Shown here: piece by piece, positions 29,259 to 37,489 of the stretch
How positions within the stretch are numbered: position 1 is the stretch's first letter
How the letters are laid out: each line of letters begins with the position of its first letter
NCBI RefSeq assembly: GCF_015277775.1
Contig: NZ_CP063849.1
Span: forward strand, 434,001 to 498,000
Length of the DNA: 64,000 nt
DNA from: Paludibaculum fermentans
GTDB taxonomy: Bacteria > Acidobacteriota > Terriglobia > Bryobacterales > Bryobacteraceae
Direction of reading: 5' to 3'
Program-made: the position numbers and the translations under genes
The notes under the pieces: model-generated
The model's database searches: none
Told to the model about the DNA's origin: nothing
The model's input: the letters and a program-made list of their open reading frames with translations, nothing else

Positions 29259-30410
29259 TCACTCGTACCACACCTTAACATAACTGCGGCCGGGGAGTTG
29301 GCGGACCTGACCTCGCAATTCCAGTTCGAACAGCGTGGCGATCACCTCGGATGGCGAACAGTCCAAGAGATGCTCCAATAGGGTGTCAAGATGCATCGGC
29401 GTATCAACAGTAAGAAAAGAAAGAACTTGCGAAGCGATGGCGGCCATCGGCCCAGGCTCCTGGCCCGCACCCTCCTCCAGGGGAAGCTCTGCCTGCCGCG
29501 CCAATTTCGACCTTGTTTCCCAACTCAATCCGTCCAGAATGTCGGCCGCCGATTGCACCAGCTGCGCCCCCTGTTTCAGTAGAAGGTTGGGTCCGAAGCT
29601 CAACTTGGAGGTGATGTTGCCGGGCACGGCAAAGACCTCCTTGTTCTGGTCCAGGGCCAGCCGGGCGGTAATCAGACTGCCGCTGTACTGTACTCCCTCG
29701 ACCACCACGACGCCGTCGGAAAGGCCGCTCACGATCCGGTTCCGGATCGGAAAATTCTGAGGATGGGCCGGTGTCCCCAACGGGAATTCGCTCAGCAGCA
29801 GCCCCTCCGCGGCGATCCGTCCCGCCAGCTTGCGGTTCTCGGCCGGGTAGATAATGTCCAACCCGCACCCGAAAACGGCGCACGTTCCCCCTCCTGCCTT
29901 CAGTGCCCCCAAATGGGCGGCGGTGTCGATGCCCTTGGCCATGCCGCTGGCCACCGTGACCCCTGCTTTGGCCAGATCGATGGCCAGGTGCTCCGCCGCC
30001 ACCATCCCATAGGTGCTGGGTCTCCGGCTGCCCACCAGCGCCACCATGACCGTGTCCAGCAACTCCACGTGCCCCTGCACGAACAGTAGCGGAGGCGGAT
30101 CGTAGATCTGGCGCAGTTGTGGCGGGTACAGCACGTCGGTGAACGCGACCACTTGCGTGCCTGTCGCCTTGAGCCGCTGCTGCTGCTCCGCCGCGTCTTC
30201 AAAGGCGCAGCCGCTGGCCAGGCTGCGCGCGACCGAACCAGCCAGCCCCGAGGCTTCCAGTTCTGACGTCGAGGCCCGGAAGATCGCTTCCGGCGAGCCG
30301 AAGCGTTCCAGAAGAAGGGCCGTCTTTCGAGCCCCAAGACCCGGCGTGAGGCGCAAGGCCAGCCAGTGCAGCAGTTGTTCATTCGTGTGGACACACTCGG
30401 AGGGCGGCAT
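29259..30410 (-). CDS. dprA: DNA-processing protein DprA
   Basis: A 383-residue DprA/Smf protein, which protects incoming single-stranded DNA and loads RecA during natural transformation. Residues 10-70 form the N-terminal HhH/SAM-like region (LALRLTPGLGARKTALLLERFG). The Rossmann-like core carries VALVGSRRPSTYG and VASGMAKGIDTAAH, then NRIVSGLSDGVVVVE and SGSLITARLALD. The last 60 residues resemble the DprA winged helix (MHLDTLLEHLLDCSPSEVIATLFELELRG). It is upstream of topA. Presence of dprA and a prepilin peptidase is compatible with competence but does not prove it. Confidence 0.95.
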   Translation of the reverse strand: MPPSECVHTNEQLLHWLALRLTPGLGARKTALLLERFGSPEAIFRASTSELEASGLAGSVARSLASGCAFEDAAEQQQRLKATGTQVVAFTDVLYPPQLRQIYDPPPLLFVQGHVELLDTVMVALVGSRRPSTYGMVAAEHLAIDLAKAGVTVASGMAKGIDTAAHLGALKAGGGTCAVFGCGLDIIYPAENRKLAGRIAAEGLLLSEFPLGTPAHPQNFPIRNRIVSGLSDGVVVVEGVQYSGSLITARLALDQNKEVFAVPGNITSKLSFGPNLLLKQGAQLVQSAADILDGLSWETRSKLARQAELPLEEGAGQEPGPMAAIASQVLSFLTVDTPMHLDTLLEHLLDCSPSEVIATLFELELRGQVRQLPGRSYVKVWYE

Positions 30411-30475
30411 ATTCCAGTAAGTGAGTGGGTTGGCTGGGGAACTCCTCTCTGTCTGCGTTACGCTGGAAGAGCACT

Positions 30476-30751
30476 ATGCGCCGGGAAGACGCCTTTTTTG
30501 GGGACCAGGAACTAGTCCTTATCTATATAGGGAAACGACTCAGCGAGTCGAAAGCCGTAGAGAAGTTGTTGGATGAAGCCGGGCTGGATTACCTGGTCGA
30601 GCCGGACCGCTATCGCGGAGGCGTGCTGTTCATCCGCGAACTGATCGGTGCGTTTTTCTATGTGACTGAGGAAAATGCGGATACGGCCCGCGAGCTGCTG
30701 CGCGCCGCCAAGCATGCGGTGTATGTCCCAGGCGGCCAGGCCGCCAGATAA
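30476..30751 (+). CDS. DUF2007-like small protein
   Basis: A 91-residue soluble protein beginning at ATG 30476, preceded by GGAAGAG at 6 bases. Its pattern (LVLIYIGKRLSESKAVEKLL, then AGLDYLVEP and TEENADTARELLRAA) resembles the DUF2007 'putative signal-transducing' domain, a small ferredoxin-like fold often found alone or at protein termini. It is divergent from dprA. The role of DUF2007 is not known; similarity is by eye, so the assignment is moderate. Confidence 0.68.
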   Translation: MRREDAFFGDQELVLIYIGKRLSESKAVEKLLDEAGLDYLVEPDRYRGGVLFIRELIGAFFYVTEENADTARELLRAAKHAVYVPGGQAAR

Positions 30752-30784
30752 AAAAGGCCGGGCAAGCCCGAAGGCCTGCCCGGC
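30750..30784 (-). terminator. Intrinsic terminator of the minus-strand TIGR03437 protein gene
   Basis: Read on the minus strand, GCCGGGCAGGCC is followed by a TTCG tetraloop and GGCTTGCCCGGC, making a stem of about 12 base pairs with one G-U pair, then C and a run of six T. It sits 29 bases beyond the stop codon of the 30814-33573 gene and overlaps the end of the plus-strand gene. The T-run is on the minus strand only, so I call it a minus-strand terminator. Confidence 0.88.
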
Positions 30785-30813
30785 AATTGTCCGGATGTGC
30801 AGCGTTTCCGCTG

Positions 30814-33573
30814 CTAGGGTTTGATCCTCACGACAGGAATCGTGAAGATATTTGAGACTTGGAAGCTCTGTGCGATAGTCACCTGGGTCTGGGCGTCCGT
30901 CACGAGGTCCGGGTTGAGTTCCAACTGGACTTCGTAGATGCCCACCGCGCCGCGCCGCAGCCCGGCAAACAGCACATTCGCCGTCTTGCCGCCCGCCAGC
31001 GCGGAAACCGATTCCGAGGCGTCATTCAACGCGGGGCCGAAGTAGGGCATGCCCGTCGTCATGGCGTCCCGCGCTTCCTGCGGATTCACGATCCCCAGGC
31101 CGCTGGCCAGCACGACAATCGTCTCGCCCGGCACCGCCGGATTATCCGCCGTGACCGGAGCCCCTTCTTCGTTGGAGCAGCACAGCGTCGAGTTGAACGC
31201 GGTCACGATGACCGAGGAACCCGTCGAAGCCGTCGCGGAGAAGGGAATTCCATTGCCCTCCGGGCCAGGGATGCGGGCGCGCAGCCTCAGGCGCGAGTAG
31301 AAGCCGGAGGGAAACGCCTCCACTTCCGGGTCGCTGGCGTTGATCAGCGCCACCAGGGCGTCACGCACCATCACCAGGGTGTCGTTGGACTGGACCGTAT
31401 ACTTCGTCACGCGATCATGGATGTTGATCGTGATCACGTCACCGCCCTGCGCCGTGCCGTCCACCGAAATCGTGCCCGTCGCCGAACTCGAATAGTGGTA
31501 GGCCAAGCCGGGTTGCGGATCGAATTGCGTGTTGCTGAAGACCGAGGGGTTCTGGCTGATGATCGGAATCGCAACCGCCGTCGAGACGGTCACCGTGCCG
31601 TCATTCCGCTTCACCCTCAGAATGCCCGCTGCGCTTGTGGAATCATTGGTTTCCAGCGGAATCTGGGCCAGGATCCGGTTGGGCGCAACAGCCAGCAAGG
31701 GTGCTTGCAGGCCGTCCACGTAGAACTGCACTCCGCCCAGTTCCTTGGGCAGCGGCTGCGTCAGGTCGGCGACTGCCGTCGTTTGATCCGACAGGTTGTC
31801 ACCCAGGATCGTCACAAGCGAAAACGGTGCAATCAGCGAGGGGTCCTGCCCGCCGCTGAGCGTGGCTCCGCTGGTGGTGACCGTCAGTTTCGCCGATCCC
31901 GGTGTCACACCGGTGACGATCGTGACATTGTTGCCTTCCACGCCGGAAGCGCGCGCTGACAGCACGACAACCTGGGCGTCCTTGTTCGGGGCCGCCATCA
32001 CATACGGATCGCTGCTGTTGATGATCGAGACCAGTTGGTCGATCACCGTATCGAACGTATCGTCCTTGACGGTCTTGTACTTGTATTCGGTCGGATCCAC
32101 CACCGTGCCGTCGGTGTTCTTAACCGTGTTGTTGCCGATCTTGACCGAGATTTCGTAATCCGCTTCCATCGTTCCGCCCAAGGTGATGCGGCCTGTGGAA
32201 TGGTTGTCGGGACTCGGTGCGTTGCGGACGGCCGTCAGCGGCAGGGAGAAGTCTCCCGGCGTGTAGGCGACCACTCGGCGGTTGAAGGTGTCGGCGACGT
32301 ACAGATTCTCTCCGTCCCAAGCCATCGAAACCGGAGTCCGGAACGAGTCGGTGGAAGAGATGCGGCGCGGTTCAGCCGAATCGGAGGCCAGGTTCAGGGA
32401 GGGACCCTGCTGGCCGATGATCATGTCCGCAACCTGCGCGTTTGCCGTCGGAAACGAGTTCCAGATCATCACACGATCGTTGCCGGCGTCGGCCACATAC
32501 AGGCGCACGCCATCTGAGATGACGGCGCGCGGCATTTCCATCGTGCGGCCGCAACGGTCGGGATAGGTGGGCTCGTCATTGGCATCCACACCTTCGGCGG
32601 GGCACAGATCTTTTGAATTGTTGTGCAGATTTGATACGAAATCCGGCTGGCCCAGCACCATGTTCGCCGGCTGCTCAGTCTGGGTCGGAATCGTGTTCCA
32701 GATCAGGACCCGGTTCGCACCCAGGTCTGCCACGAACAATCTCGAACCGCTGATAGCCACCGAGGTCGGGGACAGCAGCGAACGGTCGGTCGTCTTGTAG
32801 TCCGGGAATGCGGCAAGCTGCTGATCCGTATTGAGATCCTTCTGACCCAGGGCCAGCTTGGCGCTCTGTCCGTTCTGTGTGATCTCGCCGTAGTAGAGAA
32901 CCCGGCTATTGCCTGTATCAGCCACCCAGAGACCATTGTTGTCGTCCAGCCACAGCCCCTCGGGACCACGCAGCGTCGAGGCGGTTGTGCCCGGCTTCGA
33001 GGTCGTGAAGCTCGACTGGCCCACCACCAGGTCCGCCGGTTGCTTGTTGACGTTCGGCAGGCTCTTCCAGATCAGAATCCGGTTATGGTCCGTATCGGCG
33101 ACAGCGAGGATTCGCCCGTTATACGCCACGCCAAGCGGTCGCCGGAGATTATCCTGAGCCGTGGCGGGTACGTCCTTCTGGTCGATGGTTCCATCTTCAT
33201 TGACGTCTGTGATGGGCCCGCTGGTAAAATCCGACTGCCCCAGCACAACCGTAGCCTGGCCAACGCAGGCGTTGCAGCGGTCGCTGATCTGGGGGAAGGG
33301 CGCCAAACGATCAGGCACGAAGGATCTGACGTTCTTGTAGATGATCACCCGATTGTTGATCGGAGTGCCACCAACGCCATTGGAATCAGCAACTACCAGC
33401 GTATCGGCAGCATACGATACACCACCGATGGAACCCAGCCGCTTGTCGCTGGATCCTGGATCCTGGGCGGTGAACGGCAACTGGCCTATCACGAGTCGGG
33501 CCGCTTGGCCGGTGGAGTACTGCTGCGCCTGGCACAGTGCCGAGGCAGCGAGTAAGAAGACGGTCCACTTCAT
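30814..33573 (-). CDS. Secreted NHL-like propeller protein with TIGR03437-type domain and a duplicated insert
   Basis: About 919 residues from ATG 33573, which begins a Sec signal (MKWTVFLLAASALCQAQQ); a TTG 21 bases upstream is less likely. Residues about 20-450 form an NHL-like propeller with repeats of the type LYVADAGNDRVMIWN and LFVADLGANRVLIWN, interrupted by a calcium-loop-like DVNEDGTIDQKD. Residues about 575-690 and the C terminus contain the 'Solibacter' TIGR03437-type domain (SLVTILGDNLS, VQFYVDGLQAPLLAVAPNRI). Two related beta-rich units, about 458-575 and 692-801, are inserted, each with TG(R/T)I, a KYT/KYKTV strand and ALINASDP/SIINSSDP. It is presumably extracellular or envelope-attached. 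The ligand is unknown. An intrinsic terminator follows. Confidence 0.85.
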   Translation of the reverse strand: MKWTVFLLAASALCQAQQYSTGQAARLVIGQLPFTAQDPGSSDKRLGSIGGVSYAADTLVVADSNGVGGTPINNRVIIYKNVRSFVPDRLAPFPQISDRCNACVGQATVVLGQSDFTSGPITDVNEDGTIDQKDVPATAQDNLRRPLGVAYNGRILAVADTDHNRILIWKSLPNVNKQPADLVVGQSSFTTSKPGTTASTLRGPEGLWLDDNNGLWVADTGNSRVLYYGEITQNGQSAKLALGQKDLNTDQQLAAFPDYKTTDRSLLSPTSVAISGSRLFVADLGANRVLIWNTIPTQTEQPANMVLGQPDFVSNLHNNSKDLCPAEGVDANDEPTYPDRCGRTMEMPRAVISDGVRLYVADAGNDRVMIWNSFPTANAQVADMIIGQQGPSLNLASDSAEPRRISSTDSFRTPVSMAWDGENLYVADTFNRRVVAYTPGDFSLPLTAVRNAPSPDNHSTGRITLGGTMEADYEISVKIGNNTVKNTDGTVVDPTEYKYKTVKDDTFDTVIDQLVSIINSSDPYVMAAPNKDAQVVVLSARASGVEGNNVTIVTGVTPGSAKLTVTTSGATLSGGQDPSLIAPFSLVTILGDNLSDQTTAVADLTQPLPKELGGVQFYVDGLQAPLLAVAPNRILAQIPLETNDSTSAAGILRVKRNDGTVTVSTAVAIPIISQNPSVFSNTQFDPQPGLAYHYSSSATGTISVDGTAQGGDVITINIHDRVTKYTVQSNDTLVMVRDALVALINASDPEVEAFPSGFYSRLRLRARIPGPEGNGIPFSATASTGSSVIVTAFNSTLCCSNEEGAPVTADNPAVPGETIVVLASGLGIVNPQEARDAMTTGMPYFGPALNDASESVSALAGGKTANVLFAGLRRGAVGIYEVQLELNPDLVTDAQTQVTIAQSFQVSNIFTIPVVRIKP

Positions 33574-33651
33574 TGTTGGTCTCAGGTTACGCAAACTCTC
33601 AGTATATCAGGGCTTACCCAAGTACTGACGCGCCATTCACCAATCCCGGTT

Positions 33652-35481
33652 TCACCATAAAAAGTCTTTCGCCACTTTCCTTCGCTCATGGCTGTCCAGA
33701 ACGTGAACTACACGTAGTTTCTTCAGCTTAGTAGGGGAAAGCTGGCCGATCGGGATGTAGATAATCTGGCGGTTCAGGTGCGCCGCAATAGACCGGAAGA
33801 TGGACCTCGGCGGCTTGGCGGCGACATAGACGACATGCCGCTCCACTGAGTAGTCGAGCGCGGCCATCAGCAACCGCTCCGGCTTTGATTCGGCAAAGTC
33901 GTAATCCGGATCGTTCCAGACGTCGAACATACGGCGCGGCGGCAGCACCATCAGGAACCCGCCATACTCCGCCCGGCCGATTCCGGGGCCCACCAGATGG
34001 TCGAAGGGCTGCGTGGCGTAATACGCCATGTCGCTCTCGTTCTGGTGCTCGCCCAGCCACGTCGTCATATACGTATAGCGATCCAGCGGATCCTCGTCGA
34101 AGATCACGACCACGGCCCCGACATCGCCCGACAGCCGCTCGAACTTGCGGACGTAGATCTTGCCCTCGTGCCAGTTGCGGATGGTCTCGCGGATGTCGAT
34201 GCCGTCATGCACAGAGGTCGTGAACGGCTCCACCCGGACCCGCTCCTCCCGCAGGATCGTCTTGGCACGCTCCCGCAGGAACTTGCCGTAGTCCTCGATC
34301 ACCAGATCCTCAGGCGGATAACTACAAATGGAGTTTCCGTCCAGCTGCTCCGCCCATTCGCCGGGATGCTTCTCCTTCGGCCGCTCCTTCAACCCGCGCG
34401 GCATCAGCCGCTGCTTCTTCCGCGGCAGCCGCCGGCGCAGCCGCATCCGCCGGCTGTGCAGGTAGACCTCTTCGGCGGAGAGATTGAGGGTCTCCAGTGG
34501 GGTGTGCTCATCCTGCCAGGCGTAGGAGTTGGCGGCGTGCCACACCTCCCAGGCGTAGTTGTCGTCGACGACAGCCCGGGCGGCCACCGTGAGATCGAAC
34601 AACCCGGCCACCAACTGGTTCTCGAGCATCGCCAGATTGCGCGTGTACCGCGCCATCATCCGCCGCTGCCAGTGGGCGATGGCATCGCCGGTCTGGGCCA
34701 GGTAGTTGCGCTCGGCTTCCTTTAGTAATTCGTACTGAACCCGGCGGCGGTCGACCCGCGCGTCGTCGCCCATTAACGCCCGATAGTGCTCATACCTCTC
34801 CTGCAGAAAGGGGTACTCCTGGCTGATCTCCGCCAGGCAATCCGGATGCGGATTCACGAGTTCCGCCGTCAGGTCCTTCCGGTCACGCGGCGGATCCTGC
34901 GGCTTTTCCATCGCATCCAGGACCGCGTCGAACAGGTTGAGGCTCAAAACGACAGTTGTTGGTTTGGTGGAATCCGTGCCCTGCAGCCGCCACGCCATCC
35001 CGGCGGCATGGTCGTTGATCTCGTCATTCCGCGCCTGCGGGAAGAGCCGGTAGGCTTCGATGTACTGATCGAGCAGAATGGAACGCAGCGAGTGTGAATC
35101 GGGGTAGAGATCCGGCAGATGCGGCCGGTCGATGGCGTTGGGCTCCAGGAACAGGAGCTCGGCCCCGATCTCCTGGGCTGTCCGCAACGCTTCGACAAAT
35201 GGATCGGCCGGTTCCACGACGACATAGACGCCGCGCTCGCTCTCGCCGCCTTCGGGATAGACCACCACCGAAAACTGCGGCAGGCGGTCCAGGGCTTCCA
35301 TGTAAAAAGGTTGGAGCCAGGCCGGCAGTTCCACCGCGACGACTCCGGGCCGGTTGGCCAGCAACTCGCGGCGGACGGCGGCGGCAAACTCCAGGCGGCC
35401 GGGCACCACGGGGAAATAGCGCAGGTGTCCGCGCTGCAGGCTGGAAAGTTCTCCGGCCGGACTCTCAGGGGCGCCGGGCAT
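33652..35481 (-). CDS. Unknown protein coupled to MoxR ATPase; N terminus resembles the TraB/EreA/ChaN-type fold
   Basis: A 609-residue cytoplasmic protein with no membrane segment. I start it at ATG 35481, inside the end of the MoxR gene, giving a 17-base overlap; an upstream start is possible. Residues about 15-120 run RGHLRYFPVVPGRLEF, PGVVAVELPAW (Glu51), FSVVVYPEG and AELLFLEP. This spacing recalls the TraB/EreA/ChaN-type domain and the DUF5682 proteins encoded near MoxR ATPases elsewhere. Residues about 341-375 are a strongly basic stretch (RRMRLRRRLPRKKQR). The last 200 residues contain GAVVVIFDED, DRYTYMTTWLGEH and a Lys/Arg-rich end. I do not recognise the whole and assign no activity. 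Coupling to an ATPase suggests it is the substrate or effector of that machine. Confidence 0.8.
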   Translation of the reverse strand: MPGAPESPAGELSSLQRGHLRYFPVVPGRLEFAAAVRRELLANRPGVVAVELPAWLQPFYMEALDRLPQFSVVVYPEGGESERGVYVVVEPADPFVEALRTAQEIGAELLFLEPNAIDRPHLPDLYPDSHSLRSILLDQYIEAYRLFPQARNDEINDHAAGMAWRLQGTDSTKPTTVVLSLNLFDAVLDAMEKPQDPPRDRKDLTAELVNPHPDCLAEISQEYPFLQERYEHYRALMGDDARVDRRRVQYELLKEAERNYLAQTGDAIAHWQRRMMARYTRNLAMLENQLVAGLFDLTVAARAVVDDNYAWEVWHAANSYAWQDEHTPLETLNLSAEEVYLHSRRMRLRRRLPRKKQRLMPRGLKERPKEKHPGEWAEQLDGNSICSYPPEDLVIEDYGKFLRERAKTILREERVRVEPFTTSVHDGIDIRETIRNWHEGKIYVRKFERLSGDVGAVVVIFDEDPLDRYTYMTTWLGEHQNESDMAYYATQPFDHLVGPGIGRAEYGGFLMVLPPRRMFDVWNDPDYDFAESKPERLLMAALDYSVERHVVYVAAKPPRSIFRSIAAHLNRQIIYIPIGQLSPTKLKKLRVVHVLDSHERRKVAKDFLW

Positions 35482-36292
35482 AGCGCAGAGCTTCCTCGCC
35501 GAGCACTTTGTCGATGGAGAAACGCACCGCATGCGTGAAGTCGGCGCGGGCGTCCAGGGTGGTCATCAGTTTGATCGCATACCGCCCGATGTTGATGCCG
35601 TCGCGGACCGTGAAGCGCTCTTCATTGTTGTGCGCCTGCTGCAGGAAGTCCGTGACGTATTCCAGCATCTTGTCCTCGGCGAAAGGCAGGTTTTCGCGCA
35701 GGATGGACAACTCTTCATCCCGTTCCGGGAAGTCGATCAGGATCTGCGGCTGCAGCCGCGAATGGATGTACTCGGGCAGGTCGAACGTCGAGCTGTCGTC
35801 GTTCATTGTGGCCACCAGCCGGAACAGCGGATGGGCCTGAATCTTGATGCCGGCGACGATGCTTTCTACATAGCGGCGCGTATCGAGCAGCGGAGCCAGG
35901 CTCGCCCAGCTCTTCTCCGACATCCGGTTGCCTTCGTCAAGAATCACGATGCCGCCGCGCAGCATGGCGGTCACCAACGGCGACGCAACATACCTCAACT
36001 GGCCCGGACCCTCGATCACCGGCTGGACAATCAGGTCCTCGGGCCGTGTATCGACCGTGGCCTGCATGATGTAGATTTCGCGCGACAGGCGCGACGCGGC
36101 GGCATAGGCGAGGGTCGTTTTGCCCACGCCGGGTTTGCCCACCAGGCGCGGATTCATCGGGATGTCCCGCTCATCCACAACCAGCCAGGCGGCCAGCAGT
36201 TGGCGCATGACCTCCTCTTGCCCAACCCACTTCACGGAGAGTGCGTCAGGGTGAGCCAGATGCAGGGGTACGCCGTCGATCTCAACAATCAT
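35465..36292 (-). CDS. MoxR-family AAA+ ATPase
   Basis: A 275-residue AAA+ ATPase. Walker A is GKPGVGKT at residues 52-59, Walker B is GIVILDEGNRM with Asp/Glu at 119-120, and sensor 1 is in LVATMNDDSSTFDLP, followed by the arginine-finger-like SRLQPQILIDFPERDEE. The lid is short, as in MoxR proteins that remodel or assemble VWA-containing partners. No VWA gene is adjacent; instead its 3' end overlaps the 609-residue unknown gene by 17 bases. Its ATG is only 29 bases from the divergent zinc-ribbon gene and GAGAGG directly abuts the ATG. I infer that it activates or remodels its downstream partner. Confidence 0.88.
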   Translation of the reverse strand: MIVEIDGVPLHLAHPDALSVKWVGQEEVMRQLLAAWLVVDERDIPMNPRLVGKPGVGKTTLAYAAASRLSREIYIMQATVDTRPEDLIVQPVIEGPGQLRYVASPLVTAMLRGGIVILDEGNRMSEKSWASLAPLLDTRRYVESIVAGIKIQAHPLFRLVATMNDDSSTFDLPEYIHSRLQPQILIDFPERDEELSILRENLPFAEDKMLEYVTDFLQQAHNNEERFTVRDGINIGRYAIKLMTTLDARADFTHAVRFSIDKVLGEEALRYARRP

Positions 36293-36321
36293 CCTCTCTA
36301 TTGTGCTAAAACCAGCGTCGG

Positions 36322-36972
36322 ATGCCTAGGATTCATTGTTCGGTTTGTGGGATCGCCTCCGATCAACTGGCGGCCCCCACGGTCTCTCCTCAGTTCGCGC
36401 CCGATCTGGACACCCGGCCGGGCGAACCGCTGCGCTCGACGTTGCCTGCCTGGATGCAGCTTTGCCCGAACTGCGGCTACGCGGCGCCGGACCTGGCCTA
36501 CGCGGCCGAGCTGGTGCCAAATTGGGTTCGAACGTCCGATTATCGGTCTCTGACGGACGCGTTCGAGCGCCATGCCTGGCTGCTGGAACAGCTTGGCTAC
36601 CTCGCCGATGCGGGCTGGATCACCCTACAAGCGGCCTGGAATCATGAGGATGGCAATGATCTGGACGCGGCCCGGCGCTGCCGCCGCAAGGCGATCCGCC
36701 TGTTCCAGGCAAGTAAGGCGGCAGGCCAGGATTTCCTCGACACTCCGGCCGAGGAACTGGCCCTGGCCGTTGATATCCTGCGCCGCATCGGAGAGTTCGA
36801 GGCGGCGGCGGAGACCATCCGCATCGCGCTGCAGGAGGAGGAGCTGCCCGAAATGTTGGAGGCCGTGCTACGCTTCCAGACCGGTCTGGTCCAGCGCCGC
36901 GACACCGGCCGCCACACTCTCGATGAAGTGCCGCGCGGTCCGGCCGGTGAGAAGCCGGTCCGGCTGACCTGA
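36322..36972 (+). CDS. DUF2225-like zinc-ribbon protein
   Basis: A 216-residue protein with two Cys pairs in the first 55 residues (IHCSVCG and LCPNCGYAAPD), which should bind one zinc ion. The remainder is helical and TPR-like (AWLLEQLGYLADAGW, DLDAARRCRRKAIRLF, RIGEFEAAAETIRIAL). The layout resembles DUF2225 proteins, whose function is unknown. It is divergent from the MoxR gene with only 29 bases between the starts, so the two promoters must overlap or the transcripts have almost no leader. It has no obvious ribosome-binding site. It may be a protein-protein adaptor linked to the MoxR pair. Confidence 0.72.
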   Translation: MPRIHCSVCGIASDQLAAPTVSPQFAPDLDTRPGEPLRSTLPAWMQLCPNCGYAAPDLAYAAELVPNWVRTSDYRSLTDAFERHAWLLEQLGYLADAGWITLQAAWNHEDGNDLDAARRCRRKAIRLFQASKAAGQDFLDTPAEELALAVDILRRIGEFEAAAETIRIALQEEELPEMLEAVLRFQTGLVQRRDTGRHTLDEVPRGPAGEKPVRLT

Positions 36973-36999
36973 GAGATCCACAGCTGCCATGCTGGAAGT

Positions 37000-37485
37000 A
37001 TGCTGACCATCCGACTCGCTGGAACCGGGGACGCCGACGCCGTCTGGGCGATTCTGGAGCCTGTCATCCGGGCCGGCGAAACTTACACCATCCCGCGCGA
37101 CCTCAGCCGCGAAGAGGCGCTCACCTACTGGTTCTCGTCCGACCATGAAGTCTTCGTGGCCGAGGACGACGGGCAGGTGGCCGGCACCTATTACCTGCAC
37201 CCCAACCAGCGAGGCGGCGGAGCCCATGTGGCGAACTGCGGCTACATGACGGCCGCGCAGGCCACCGGCCGGGGTATCGCGCGAGCCATGTGCCTGCATT
37301 CCCAGGAACATGCCAGCAGCCGGGGCTACCGGGCCATGCAGTTTAACTTCGTCGTGAGTACGAACGAGCGCGCCGTGCGGCTGTGGCAGCACCTCGGCTT
37401 CGAAATCGTAGGCCGGCTGCCCGAAGCGTTCCAGCACCCGTCGCTCGGGTTCGTGGACGCCTTCGTCATGTACCGGATGCTGTGA
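37000..37485 (+). CDS. GNAT-family N-acetyltransferase
   Basis: A 161-residue acetyltransferase. It has the acyl-CoA pyrophosphate-binding segment in the form QATGRGIARAMC (motif A), preceded by the beta-4 strand ANCGYMT, and a motif B region NFVVSTNERAVRLWQHLGFEIVGRLP. The protein uses acetyl-CoA to acetylate an amine; the acceptor is unknown. It follows the zinc-ribbon gene after 27 bases on the same strand and may be co-transcribed. Length is typical for a single GNAT domain. Confidence 0.9.
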   Translation: MLTIRLAGTGDADAVWAILEPVIRAGETYTIPRDLSREEALTYWFSSDHEVFVAEDDGQVAGTYYLHPNQRGGGAHVANCGYMTAAQATGRGIARAMCLHSQEHASSRGYRAMQFNFVVSTNERAVRLWQHLGFEIVGRLPEAFQHPSLGFVDAFVMYRML

Positions 37486-37489
37486 GGAG

